From Pseudocercospora fijiensis CIRAD86 (Eukaryota > Ascomycota > Dothideomycetes > Mycosphaerellales > Mycosphaerellaceae): a stretch of DNA of 64,000 nt. Positions 10,312 through 21,109 of this stretch are shown piece by piece. The first letter of the stretch is position 1. Each line of letters starts with the position of its first letter. A program made the position numbers and the translations under genes. A model generated the notes under the pieces. That model was not told the DNA's origin, made no database searches, and saw only the letters and a program-made list of their open reading frames with translations. Location of the stretch: assembly GCF_000340215.1 (NCBI RefSeq), contig NW_006921533.1, positions 1,844,549 through 1,908,548 on the forward strand, written 5' to 3'.

Positions 10312-10811
10312 TTTGCTTGTTGCTTGCCTGAGGCTAAAAGCCTTGCGTTGAAGACTTAAGAGTCCCGCGTTGAAGATGGTAGGGAAGACTCCCGCGTCCG
10401 GGTTCGTGCTTTCTCTCTTTCCTCTGTCAGCCAACGTGCTCTTCGTATGCAGCTCTCTGTGCATCAATGGACTGGCCACTTCATCGGATATGTATCGCTC
10501 TCACTTGCTCGGAAGTGAATGAAAACACCCGACCTCGCCTGCCCAGTGCCCGCCCGGCAAAGAAGATATGACAAGCATCTGTGTGGGGGGTCAAAAGCTT
10601 CTTGAACTTCCTGCTTGAGGAGAAAGCTGGAGATACTGTAGGCAAGGTTCTTCGTATCGCCGGCCGCCGCAGGCACACCAACACCTCATTTAGCGACGAT
10701 CTTTTTAATGAGGAGGAGAATGAAATCCTTCATAGCTCTTTCTCTTGCCCGAGGACTGGAACACAGTCAAAGAATCTTGGCACAGCGTGCTGACTACGGC
10801 GCAACGATCAG
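10312..10811. promoter_or_regulatory. divergent promoter region
   Basis: 500 bp between the SMP-30-like gene (minus) and the UNC93-like gene (plus). Short overlapping frames only; no recognisable element. Confidence 0.4.
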
Positions 10812-12516
10812 ATGGCATCGACTACCAGCAACATGGACGATAAAAAGACCCCCACCGTATTCGACCAGCAAAGCACGACCGAAGATCCAAAGACAACGAC
10901 CACTGTGACTGAATATGCAACTCCTCCTCCAGGCTGCACAGTCTGTGGGGTCCATCTCCCCGCATACCGCTCCCCCATCGTGCAAACCCTCCTAGTCTCC
11001 TTCGTCCAACTCCTCGTCGTCGGAATCTTCAACGTCCTCTCAGCACTGGGCGGAGGCGGCCAAGTGAATCCAAAAACCAGCAACAACGCCAACACAATCT
11101 TGTATTCACTTTTCGCAGCGTTCAGTTTAGTCGCCGGCTCCGTAACGAACTATCTCGGTCCCAAATGGACTTTGGCGACAGGTGGCGTAGGCTATTCCCT
11201 CCTCGCCGCATCATTCTGGTGCTACAACCATACGAAGAACCGAGGCTTCGTGTATCTAGGTGGAGCGACGTGTGGGATTTCCGCGGCGTTCTTGTGGACT
11301 GCGGCCGGGTCTTTGGTGATGAGTTTACCGCTTGAAAAAGACAAAGGGCGATATATCTCGATTTTTTACGGGTTGCAATTCGTGGGCTCGGTGGTGGGTG
11401 CGATTATTCCGACGGTGGAGAATTGGTCCGTGACGACGGCGGGGACGGTGAATGATGGGACGTATATTGCGCTTTTTATTCTCATGTTTAGTGGCAGTAT
11501 TGTTGCGTTGTTTGTTGTGAGTCCTCAGACGGTTATTCGGAATGATGGGTCGAGGGTACAGGTTCCGCGTGAGACGACGTTTGTGCAGGAATTGAAGAAT
11601 GTAAGTGAGATGATTCCTCGTGCATGATGATCTTGCTGACCGAAACGAAACCTCTCAGGTCGTGATAGCCGTGCAGAAAGAGCCTCTCATCTTCCTCTTC
11701 TTCCCATTCAGCTTCGCGGGCCTGTGGTAGTAAGTCAATCTCCAGAAAGTAAAAAAAGCAAAAAAAAAAACTTGAGAAAAATGATGTCTGACCGAGCAAA
11801 TCAGCATACCCTACCAATCCAACGACTTCAACGGCTACTTCTTCGACCTCCGCACCCGCGGCTTCGCCAGTCTCTGGTACAATTTCGGCCAACTATGCAT
11901 GTCCCTCCTAATGGGACAAACTCTGGATCTCAAATACTTTGGCCGCAGAACACGAGCCTTCCTCAACTGGACGTTTCTCTTCGTTTTCCTGAACGCTGTC
12001 CTGATTGGAGGCATCTGGCCCGTTCGAGCATCGCACCGAGGCGTGCCACCCGCGAAGCTCTTGAGCGTTGGACAAGCCAAAGCGGGAGGCTACATCGCGC
12101 TGTTGACATTTTACGGATGTATCGATGGCGCGTGGCAGACTTTTGCGTGGTGGATTATGGGCGCTTTGTCGAATGATCCTGTCGTTCGTGAGTGTGAGAT
12201 CGATTTTGATGGAATATGGCAGTGCTTACAATACGCAGTCTCAATCTACTCCTCGTTTTATAAGGTGTTTGGAGCGACGGGCTGTGCGATCGTTTTCAGC
12301 ATGGATAACCATAATACATCGTATAACGCAATGTTTGGTTCCTATTGGTGAGATTCCTGATGAGTGCATGTTGGGTTGAGCTAATTCGAATTCCCTAGGG
12401 GCTTGTTATCTGGATCAATGCTTTTGGTGCTGTATCTGATTCACAAGAGGATTGGAGATACAACCGAGGAGCACCATGTCGCGCTTCAGGCCATTCCGAA
12501 CAAAGTGGCCGACTGA
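10812..12516 (+). CDS. UNC93-like major facilitator superfamily transporter
   Basis: Five exons, 10812-11600, 11659-11729, 11805-12187, 12239-12347 and 12399-12516; 489 residues. The second to last intron (12188-12238, 51 bp) is in phase and could be retained. The protein has about 11-12 hydrophobic helices after a polar N-terminus: VQTLLVSFVQLLVVGIF, then ALGGGGQ, YSLFAAFSLVAG, GPKWTLATGGVGYSLL and ISIFYGLQFVGSVVGA. Family marks include the LGGGGQ stretch after TM1, the GALSNDP loop and a TGCAIVFSMDN segment. These fit the fungal UNC93/DUF895 MFS group. Substrate unknown; probably a plasma or vacuolar membrane protein. It converges on the dynamin-like GTPase (stop at 12650). Confidence 0.87.
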
Positions 12517-12649
12517 GCCCTGGTCCAGTGGCATTTGCAAAGCTCTTGGCCCTCCTGAGTGGTGGTTGCCACCCTTGACCGAGTACGTACGCAGCTTGCT
12601 TCAGAACATGATACATCCCATTTTCTGCTCCATGCGTCATGCTCGAGCG

Positions 12650-15600
12650 TCACAGGATCGATCGCAAGCCCCACTGCTCCCACTCTACTGATTCAGCAGG
12701 GTATCTCTTTTTGATCGCCTGCAGCTCTGCTTTAATACCGTCGAATTCAGGCATCGCCGTCTCCAGGAATTCCGTGATCGCTCGCCTCAGCGGTTGCTCA
12801 GAAAATGTGTCGCTTCTCCGCTTGATCATAGCGTCGCAGTCTGTCGTAATCTCTACGAACGCATCGTCGACCTGGGATTGCAGCTGAGCCATGCAGTTAT
12901 CGACCGCTTCGTAGACAGCACTTTCGATGGCCTCTGCCATGAGATGAAAAGGAGATTGTTCGCCAGGAAGGTTGATGTGGATGCTTAAGCACTGGAGCCA
13001 ACGAGCACATACACCATTGCCTATATCACGTCAGCAATCAGCAAGTAGCACAGCAATCTCTGCAGGACAGCAGGCCTTACCACTATCGTTCTGGCAATTT
13101 GTGTAAGCTGGCGCCAGGGCATGGGCGAAGTAGTTGTCTGGACCGTCGTTGATCACGTTGAGAATGATTGATCTATCTCGGTCAGCAGACTGAATCAGCA
13201 GAATGACGAGTGTGAACTCACCGTAGACCTCTTGTCAGATTGTCTTTGGTTGTGACAAAAGCTTGACGTAGGCCTGCTATGTGAGCTTGGAGCGCAGCGT
13301 CGAATGGACCCATTGGTAATCCCACTGCTGCAGGTTCACCTATCGGTCGGTCAGCGTATGCAATGATCGCATAAACGTCAAAACTTACGCTCAAGCTGTT
13401 CTTTGATACTCGCAATGGTAGTATTCACCTGTCGGCATAGCTCGTCGATCTGACTTGAAGTCTCGTCGACAAAAGGGTACCAAAGGTCGTCCTCCATGAC
13501 TTTGCGAACCTCAGTCGTGAAGAGTTCGTTCCACGATTCAGATATTGCGGCAGTCTTGTGATTCCCATTTCGGACGATGAATGCACGCAGAGTCGCCCAG
13601 CGCTTTCGTGTAATCTTGGTGTCGAGAGCCTTCTGAGCTGCGGAAGCGAAGGTAAACTGGTTCCGACGCAGCTTGTGTATGACTTTTTCGGTGCATTTCT
13701 CTTTGATCTCCTCGGAGATCAGCTCAAAAGATCCTGGGATAGCCTTCTGCGGCCGATGGATGACTTTGATCAGGTCTGTCCTGCCTTTGCTGAGTCGGTT
13801 GCTTGCCCATAGCTCTAGACCCCGAATGAAGACTGTGTATTGGTGATCCACAAAATATGCCACTTCGCGAAATGCTTCAGGCGCAGCCAGAGCCAAGGCG
13901 TGCCTTCGCAGTGCTGGGATCCCGGTAGCCTCCGCGGATAAAGTGAAGTTTTCCTTGCGCTTGTTGAGCTTGCGCGCGGCGTAATGGGCGTTCGAGACGC
14001 AGAATACCCGAAGTGTACTGGCAACGGGTAGGTGAGGCTGGCACTTTCGCTGGAGCTCTCGGGTGACGAAAGTATTGCGTCCTTCAACGACCTTGGCCCA
14101 CCATTCGTCGTCTTGGTCGTCTCTCACCTTTTCCAAAATCGCAATCTCGCTGTGCGCATCTCTTGACCCTTCGTTGCGATTGGCTGCTTTCGTCTTCTTC
14201 TGGACAGATGACTGCAATTCCTTAATCTGTTTGGTCAAAGCGCGGTTGGAAGCTCTCCACTCCTGCAGGCCTTCGATCTTGATTCCTTTCTTGGCATATG
14301 CGCGTACCAATTCTGCTTGCACATTTTCAGCGGATCTTGTTCCTATGGCCACAACATTGCCCTTGAAAGCCCTGCCATATCTTTGCGCAAGTCCTTCAAT
14401 GACTCCATTGGTAGCAATGCGACCAACGTGATCAAAAGCCCAGAGGAAATCGCATTGATTGATAGATCTCAGTGTAGCGTTCACACGAACCAGATTGCTA
14501 TCTGTGAGGCCTGTAGAATGCATTAGTATCTTCCAATATGTTCTAAAAGAGTCCCTACTTACCGGGAAGATCGGCAATCTTCCAGCGATCGAGAACGCGT
14601 GATCCTCTCACTCCGATTCTGATAATCGTTAGCTGAGCTACCTTCAGGGAGCATTCCTGGACTCACTCTACTAGCTGAACAAAAGGCCAAAGTACCGGGC
14701 CTCCGCGTCCTTCATCCTCGTCCAAGTGATCGCTTAGCCACTGGTGAAGTCCCTCCAGCTCCGAGAACTCATCGGCCTCAAGCAACGCATCTTCTCCTGC
14801 ATTGATCGTTCGCATGATTTGTGCCGCGTGATCGACGAACGACTTTGTCTGTTGCTTGATAGAAGCGGTCCCAGAGCAAATGCGATTCAAAGACTGTACA
14901 CCAGCCTCATCAGTCTCAAATTCTGGGTATTCGCAGAAAACAGTCCGGAAGATGGCCAGTGCCGTGTTCGCGCGATTCCTAAGTCGATCTTCCTCTTGCG
15001 GAGTGATGTCTTCGTGTTCCTCAAAATGGTAGGCTTTCCAGTCGCCAACCGCTTCTACGAGTAATTTCCCGATAGTTTCAAGATCGAAGTACTTCAACTG
15101 AACTGCAAAGCGTTTCTTTTGCCAATGGAAAGGTGCTCTGTAGATCGTGGCGACCCAGGTCACAGATTCTCCTAAATCCAGCTGGTCCATGTCAGTGAAG
15201 TTTTTTCATATTCAGATGGTTTCCTTACCGCTTTTGCCAGTCGCGGAATGTCCGTGATCGAATTTACGAGTGAACTCTTCCCTGCTTTGCGTTAGCGACT
15301 GCTGCCCTGAGGAGAACGAATTTCTTACCCTGTCCTGCGTTTCCCACTAGTCCGATCACCTTTGTGGTACTGTGAGGCACATGACAAACCTCCTTCACTT
15401 TTCTGCGGAGTACTTCGACCTCTTTGGTTGTAACATCAGACTCACGAAGAATCTTTCTCGCGGTCTTTGCAAGCTTTTCGAGGCGAGACTTGACAGATGG
15501 CACTTTCGAATCATACAGCGCACATGCGGGCAATGTCTCTTGCGCCTCGGTGTACTCGTAGTCGCTTTGCGTGTCGCTGAAGCCATCGCTGCTACTACTG

Positions 15601-15737
15601 TCGTCTAGCATTTCGCTATTTTCGTGATCCACGGCGGTGGCTGTATGCGCATTTTGAATCGCAAGCTCGTCCTCCAGCCAAGCGTCTTCTTCATCGCGGG
15701 CATAGCGCTTCCGCTTTCTCGACGCGCCGTACTCCAT
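12650..15737 (-). CDS. dynamin-like large GTPase (SLIP-GC-like), paralogue of 45555-48447
   Basis: Eight exons, complement of 12650-13020, 13081-13172, 13222-13339, 13389-14510, 14563-14618, 14667-15181, 15229-15281 and 15329-15737; introns 47-60 bp; 911 residues. The basic/acidic N-terminus (ASRKRKRYARDEEDAW) could include a nuclear signal. The P-loop GNAGQGKSS at residues 132-140 is split by intron 1. GESVTWVAT follows as switch-I-like sequence, then DLPG at 342-345 (G3), rebuilt across two introns. The G4 position reads TRSA (402-405), where the paralogue has TRSD, so guanine specificity may be altered. The C-terminal half is helical with coiled-coil sequence (LTKQIKELQSSVQKK) and a shared module RAFIVRNGNHKT...WNELFT. 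Relatives are annotated as nuclear GTPase SLIP-GC or dynamin-type P-loop proteins in fungi; cellular role unknown. Confidence 0.85.
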
Positions 15738-16142
15738 GATCCCCGGTCACTGTAGGCCGCGATATGATAGTGTTTTGGTTGTCCACCGATGGGCATCAAG
15801 ATGTTGATGATTGTTGAGACTCAGTGAAGAGTATGAAATCCAGGAAGGTCAGCAGATTTGGTCACCCCTTGCACATGTAAAGCCATAAGCGGAAATGACG
15901 AACTGAAGTGAGTTGCTTGTGAGGATCTTCAGACATTTTAAATGAATGAATGACCTCACATGGTAAGACTATTTCGGAAATAATTCGTGGCGCTTACAAT
16001 GTTGCGTGATGGCGACATTCTGCGATACGTCAGCGTGTCACCGCTCAGATTCACAGGCTCATGCTATGTACTTAGAAGCTCAGTTGCCTCAATGCTCTCC
16101 TCATCATACAAGCTGGCCTCGATCCAAGCCAAGCTAGAGATA
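15738..16142. other. intergenic region
   Basis: About 400 bp between the start of the dynamin-like GTPase and the stop of OAC1, both on the minus strand. Nothing recognised. Confidence 0.4.
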
Positions 16143-17102
16143 TCAAATCTTCTCCCTCTTGCCCACTCCTATCCGGTCCTCAAATCTCCTCATCAGCTTA
16201 TTCGTCTGCTCGGCCAGAGTCAAAGTCAGAATGGTGTGCGGCAATATTCTTGCCAAATGCGCAAAGAAGCCCTTGTAGACCGCAAGCACACCCTCGATCT
16301 TGACTGTATTGTACAGACAGTCGAATGCGCCGTTGTAGAGATTGCCGGTCTGGTTGTACATGCGGCTCATGACAGTGTCAGGAGGATGCATGACTACGCA
16401 TACCACGAACCCTGAGGCGGTGGAGGACATCAGATGTAAAGGAGTGCCGTCTTTGATGTCGAAGTTCCTTTGCAAGACTCGTTTCGCGAGGAAATAGGTC
16501 GGGAGTTGCACCGAAGAACCAAACCCTGTGCGGACCATGGCAGGACCTACTCCTCGCCAGAGACCCTTAATTCCCTCGGCTCCGTAGATTTGTCTCAGGC
16601 CGTCTACAGCACCTCGGTACTGGTGTTGTGTTCCGACAGGCAAGAAAGGAGAAAATGATTGTAACCGGGTCTTGACCAAGAAGAATGGAGAACCCAAGAA
16701 AGCACCCAGGATGCCCGAGCTGGCACCCGACGCGATGTTTATCGGCACTGACTGCATGGCCTTGACTTGCGGGTCTGCTGCATTCAAAGGACTCCGCGTC
16801 AAGACCAAAGAATTCAAGGTCGTCCGTATGGGGTCGTAGAAGCCGAGACGACAGCCATTGAGGGTCATTTGGTATATGTACGCGCAATTCAATCCTCTTA
16901 ATAGACCCTTCAGGCCTTCATTCGAGTAGATGACCCGCACTCCGTGCAGAACACCTTTGTACAGTTTGGGCGCATCTTGCTTCGCCTGCAGTTCTCCTTG
17001 CAATTGTAATCGAATTTTGACCGTCTCGAAGGAGTGTGTGACCGTGACAGCTCCGCAAGCCGCTATCCCTCCTGCTATGAAGGAGCCTATCGTCGTCGAC
17101 AT
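16143..17102 (-). CDS. OAC1: mitochondrial oxaloacetate/sulfate carrier (SLC25 family)
   Basis: Single exon, 319 residues, with three tandem carrier repeats of about 100 residues. Signature motifs: HSFETVKIRLQ (residues 23-33), SPFFLVKTRLQ and HPPDTVMSRMY, each followed by the G-x(n)-YKG / EG-x-x-G-x-x-(R/K)G half-motif. The body (GLNCAYIYQMTLNGCRLGFYDPIR, interrupted here only by normal substitutions; GSSVQLPTYFLAK; YNQTGNLYNGAFDC; GFFAHLARILPHTI) closely follows yeast Oac1, which carries oxaloacetate, sulfate and isopropylmalate across the inner mitochondrial membrane. The first repeat has Ser24 where the canonical motif has Pro. The gene faces away from the transposon nest, whose left edge lies about 290 bp upstream of its start. 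Confidence 0.9.
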   Translation of the reverse strand: MSTTIGSFIAGGIAACGAVTVTHSFETVKIRLQLQGELQAKQDAPKLYKGVLHGVRVIYSNEGLKGLLRGLNCAYIYQMTLNGCRLGFYDPIRTTLNSLVLTRSPLNAADPQVKAMQSVPINIASGASSGILGAFLGSPFFLVKTRLQSFSPFLPVGTQHQYRGAVDGLRQIYGAEGIKGLWRGVGPAMVRTGFGSSVQLPTYFLAKRVLQRNFDIKDGTPLHLMSSTASGFVVCVVMHPPDTVMSRMYNQTGNLYNGAFDCLYNTVKIEGVLAVYKGFFAHLARILPHTILTLTLAEQTNKLMRRFEDRIGVGKREKI

Positions 17103-17390
17103 GTTGGCCGAGGTGTATGAATAATAGGTCGTTCAATCTCTTCTCCTTCCGCTTCTCCGAGCGCAGGTCGTGCTATCGCAAAGTCATACGGGTCTTAAGA
17201 TCTTGAATATTCGTTCTGAGGATTGGCGACACCAGAGCCGGGGCGAAAGAATAATTAAGTCATCAGAAGTGAGACGCGAGAGATGGTGGTATGGGAATAT
17301 TTTCAAGCTGTCAGCTACAGTATTCGGCGCTCGCGTCAGATCGATCCAATGCAATGCCGATTAGAATTCGGGAGAGTTTAACGTTACGGG
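17103..17390. promoter_or_regulatory. OAC1 upstream region, unmutated
   Basis: About 290 bp between the OAC1 start and the left target duplication of the outer transposon. CpA and TpG are present at normal frequency, so RIP did not spread here. It is probably one half of an older OAC1-SWD2 divergent promoter. Confidence 0.5.
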
Positions 17391-17398
17391 CCGCCTTG
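17391..17398. repeat. 8-bp target site duplication, left copy
   Basis: CCGCCTTG, identical to 34960-34967 and directly abutting the terminal inverted repeats of the outer element. Confidence 0.85.
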
Positions 17399-17430
17399 GG
17401 CTGCCCTTATAATGAGGCAGAACCCAAGCC
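17399..17430 (+). repeat. left terminal inverted repeat of outer transposon
   Basis: 32 bp, exact reverse complement of 34928-34959. Unmutated by RIP. Confidence 0.9.
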
Positions 17431-20400
17431 ACACCGAGTAGGGATAGGCTTGCCAAGGTGCATAGCCACCCACCAATTCCTACCGCAAATTAGATGCAGT
17501 TAGCCATTATTGTCCCGCTAGTAGGTGTTATAGATTCTATCTCTTCTAGACCTCGCTGTCGCTACCTTACTATTACTACCTCGCTATCGCTATCTTACTC
17601 GTCCGCTCGGTCGATTTAGTCGTCGCAATATCCCTCGAAACCTACTAAATTCGTGCTCTTTCTCGACCTCTATATCGCGACAATAGACGCCGCCGAGGGC
17701 CTCCTTACTACCGCCTAAATAGCCGCTCTATAGGCGGAGATTGCTAGTAATATAGTGCCTATACTAGTCGACGAGACCTCGATTAATATCTAGTTGCTAT
17801 AAAACTAATATAACCTTAACTTTAATAATAATTAGTTGCTTAGTAATGCTAGATTTAGCGGTAAAGCGCTCGGTAGTAAAGAAGGTAATAAAGAAGGTAG
17901 TAAAGCGCTCGGTAGTAAAGCGCTCGGTAGTAAAGCGCTTAGTAGTAAAGAAGGTAATAAAGAAGACGCGCCTAGTAAGACTAATAGCGAGGATAATAGA
18001 CCGCTAGCGCGTAAAAAGGGCAAAGGTAGATTTAATAAGTTTAAGACTAATTAGAGCAGACTCTATTTTAATAGCAAGTCTATATCGCTTAGGTTGCCGC
18101 TAAACCTAGAAGAATAGCGATAGAAGCTATTCTAACTATTAGTAGAAGCCTTTATTATAACGCCGGAAGAGAAAGCGACTTATTAGCCCTTTATCGATAA
18201 CGTATAAGTAAGCGATAGCTATCGGTATTATATGCCTTAAAAGAAGCGGCGCGAATATAGGTTTATCTATTAGTATAGTCGGCGGCGCGATCTTATAATA
18301 AATAAGACGAGTAATAATTTATTAAAGAGGCGGAAGCGCAATATAATAGCGACTTTGTATTATCTAGCTGTACTTAATATTTATATCTATTACGAGGAGG
18401 CGGAAGAAGGTTAGCCTAGTACGCAAGTAATAAGTAATTACAAGGGAAGGCTATACCGCGTACGGCCTCTGCGATATAAGATATTTAAGGATAAGAAGAA
18501 TCTATTACTATATAACTATACTATTAAGGTTGTTAACTAGCGGAAGATACCTATATTCCTTCTAAAGTTAGTAGAAGCCGAGGTTTAGAGAGGGCACTTA
18601 ACGGCTACTATTCGATAGCTTATTACTAGCGACAATCTCGAAGGTAGAAGTAGGCGCCTTCTTGCTACTAGCGGTGCTAAATTTAACATCTAGACCGTAT
18701 ATAACGTAGCGCGTAGTTAGTTAAAAGCGCATCTAAATCTACGATATCGTAGTAACGATTTAAGTAGGAGTATATAGGTAGAAGAAGCGAGAGAGTAGTT
18801 AGAAAGAAGTAAGTCGAATTTCTCGCACCTGCCTTATACCTTGCTTAGCAAACCTTATTAATAGTATAGCCTCGCTATTTACCTAATTCGGCAAGATTAT
18901 ACGTTAACCCTACAAACTTAGCAAGTACTCGGAACCCTAGCGTACCTCCGATCTCCGCAATCCGCGGCTTCTAATTAGGCTTCGAACAAATCTTAGCGCG
19001 ATACCTTATTTTTCAAAATAACTAATTTATATGTTTACAAACAATTATTATTACTAACATATCGATATTAAGCGTTCTACTAATAGCAATCCTTCTCGCT
19101 ACCTCGTATTTGCTAAAGAATCTAGTCTAGACCTCTTATATAAATTTAGTTAGGTTTCTATCGTCGATTCTACCTATAAAACGAATTCCCTTAAGTAGAA
19201 GCTATTCTCGATTATAGTCCGCGATTCCTCTAATACATACCGCGTCTGCGCTTATTTTTACTCGCTAAGAGAGGACGGTATAATAATTATAGAGGCCTTT
19301 AAGTAAATTAAGGAATAGTGTCGAAATCGGCGAAAACTATAGAAGGCAAGATACTTTATAACCGACGATAGCGGCGCGGAATAGCTTGTAGTTAAAACGG
19401 CTTTCCGAGGGTTAATAGATAGTAAGCAAGAGGTAGACTATTTCTTATGCTAATTCTACTACGAGAAGTTACTAAATAAGTACTAGAAAGGCAGGAAGTT
19501 TATAAGGGTGCTTAATTACCTACTTAAAGCGCTTAAATATCGCTATACTAAGGCTAGTTATATCGATAGTTTAAACCGCGCCGCCGACATCCTTCTAGTA
19601 ATAGAATTGCCTACTAAAGACAAGGCGAAACGGCTTAAATATATCGAGGTTACGATATATAATAATAGGCGGTTATAGGCCTATTTTATACGTAATTACT
19701 TACCTATTCTTCTTTAGATTAAGACGACTAGCAATCTCGAGAATTTCTATAGCTTATTAAAGCGTAGCGCCGGCATTAAACAATAGATAAATTACTATTC
19801 TTTAAAGGGCAGTATAATCTACCTTAACTTAGTCGTTAACGTACTCGATCGACGCGCCGCTATTATAGCGCAGAAATATAGCTATTCGCTTTATCTATAT
19901 ACGATAACTTATCGCTAGATAGCCTTACTTCTGTACGCCGCCTACAACTTAATTACGCCCGAGATCGATACTAGCGCTAACGACGCGTTTAATAGCGACC
20001 TTCGATAGCGTAGCGATAAGGTCGCCGATAACGAGTGCGACTATTAATTCTACTATAAATAGTATATTCTATATCGCTACCTATAGGTACGCTACCTACT
20101 TATTAAAGACCTTACTAACGAGGATTTTAACGCCTAGACGTCGCTTTAGCGCGATAACGGCTTCGAGCTATATTATAGTAATAAGAAGGTCCTTATTCCT
20201 AATAAGTCTTCTGCTACGGAAGAGCAAGAGCTAGTTAGTATATATAAGTATATAGCGATAATAAAGGAGCGGCTATTCTACCTACGAGAGCAGTACTATA
20301 GCCTAGAAGACGATAAGGCGCTAAACGAGGAAGAGCCGTAGGTTAAGGATACTATTATAAACCTATAGTTTAAGCGTATCGCGAAGGCCTTAAATCCTTA

Positions 20401-20907
20401 CCTAAATTACGCTATTTCTTAGCTAATTAAGGATACTAAGGAACGCGGTCGCGACGTTACTATCCCTTAGGTATAACTCGGCTAAGGTCCTTTAGTAGAA
20501 GGTTACGTTGCTAGTAGTTATTATACTAAGTAGGGTATTATACTATTAAAATTAGTAGCTCTAAGGTAGGCGCTAGTACCTATAGCGATATAGGTAGGAG
20601 GTAGACTAGTAAGAGAGGAATTCGAGGCTATATAATACGCTTAGTAAGATACTCTACCTCGTATACCTTAGTTACCTTCTAATAGACTAAATAAGCGGGC
20701 AAGATACTAATAATTATCGCTATAGCGATAGTAGTAGTATAGTAGTAGAAGAGGCAAATTGCGCCTAGCGGATATAGGCAAATTGCGCCCGGTAGATAGC
20801 TACCTAAGGCTAAAACAACTAACAATACCTTAGATTTAATAGTATAGCACTTCTATACGTTAACTTTAGTTTTAAAACGCGACGATAATGTAGTATATCG
20901 ATAGAAA
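17431..20907 (+). pseudogene. RIP-degraded MULE-type transposase region
   Basis: A region with no open frame longer than about 70 codons. Conceptual reading with TAG/TAA ignored gives a continuous protein-like sequence across about 19.08-20.7 kb, including the DSTYKTN and TDDSGAE motifs, a hydrophobic/cysteine FLC segment, and a downstream NLENFYSLLKRS stretch. The N-terminal part contains a 15-bp repeat tract (separate entry). CpA/TpG are nearly absent after about 17520, and virtually every in-frame stop is TAG or TAA, as expected when CAG, CAA and TGG codons are hit by C-to-T on either strand. Non-functional. Confidence 0.6.
17868..17967 (+). repeat. 15-bp tandem repeats in the MULE remnant
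   Basis: Repeated units of the form GGTAGTAAAGCGCTC alternating with AAGGTAATAAAGAA variants. In the plus frame they encode repeats of KALGS and KEGN. Confidence 0.8.
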
Positions 20908-20912
20908 TGCAT
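20908..20912. repeat. target site duplication of gypsy element A, left
   Basis: TGCAT, matching 34819-34823 immediately outside the other LTR. Confidence 0.8.
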
Positions 20913-21109
20913 TGTAAGAAGGGTTATGTTAGTAGGTAGATAGGGTAGTAGCGGGTATAGGTAGTATTCGATAAGGATCTAGGAGGAGAGGGAGGAAGGT
21001 AGGAGAGTTAGCCTAACGCTAAGCGCCAAGCCCTACCTAAGGCACTAAGACCCTAGCTTCACTCGGCCTAATTACATGCTAATTACGTATAGCCTCTTTA
21101 GCTCTAATA
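20913..21109 (-). repeat. LTR of gypsy A, left copy (RIP-mutated)
   Basis: 197 bp, homologous to 34620-34818. Nearly all differences from the right copy are G-to-A at TpG or C-to-T at CpA, including the terminal ACA read here as ATA. Confidence 0.88.

Noticed and set aside
13378..13415. Separate short genes for the fragments of the dynamin-like GTPase
   Set aside because: Consistent 47-60 bp GT..AG introns with matching phases join all fragments into one protein similar to the paralogue at 45555-48447.
17399..17430. hAT superfamily assignment from the 8-bp duplication
   Set aside because: Transposase-like motifs (DSTYKTN, TDDSGAE, C-x-F) fit Mutator-like elements better; left as an alternative rather than the main call.
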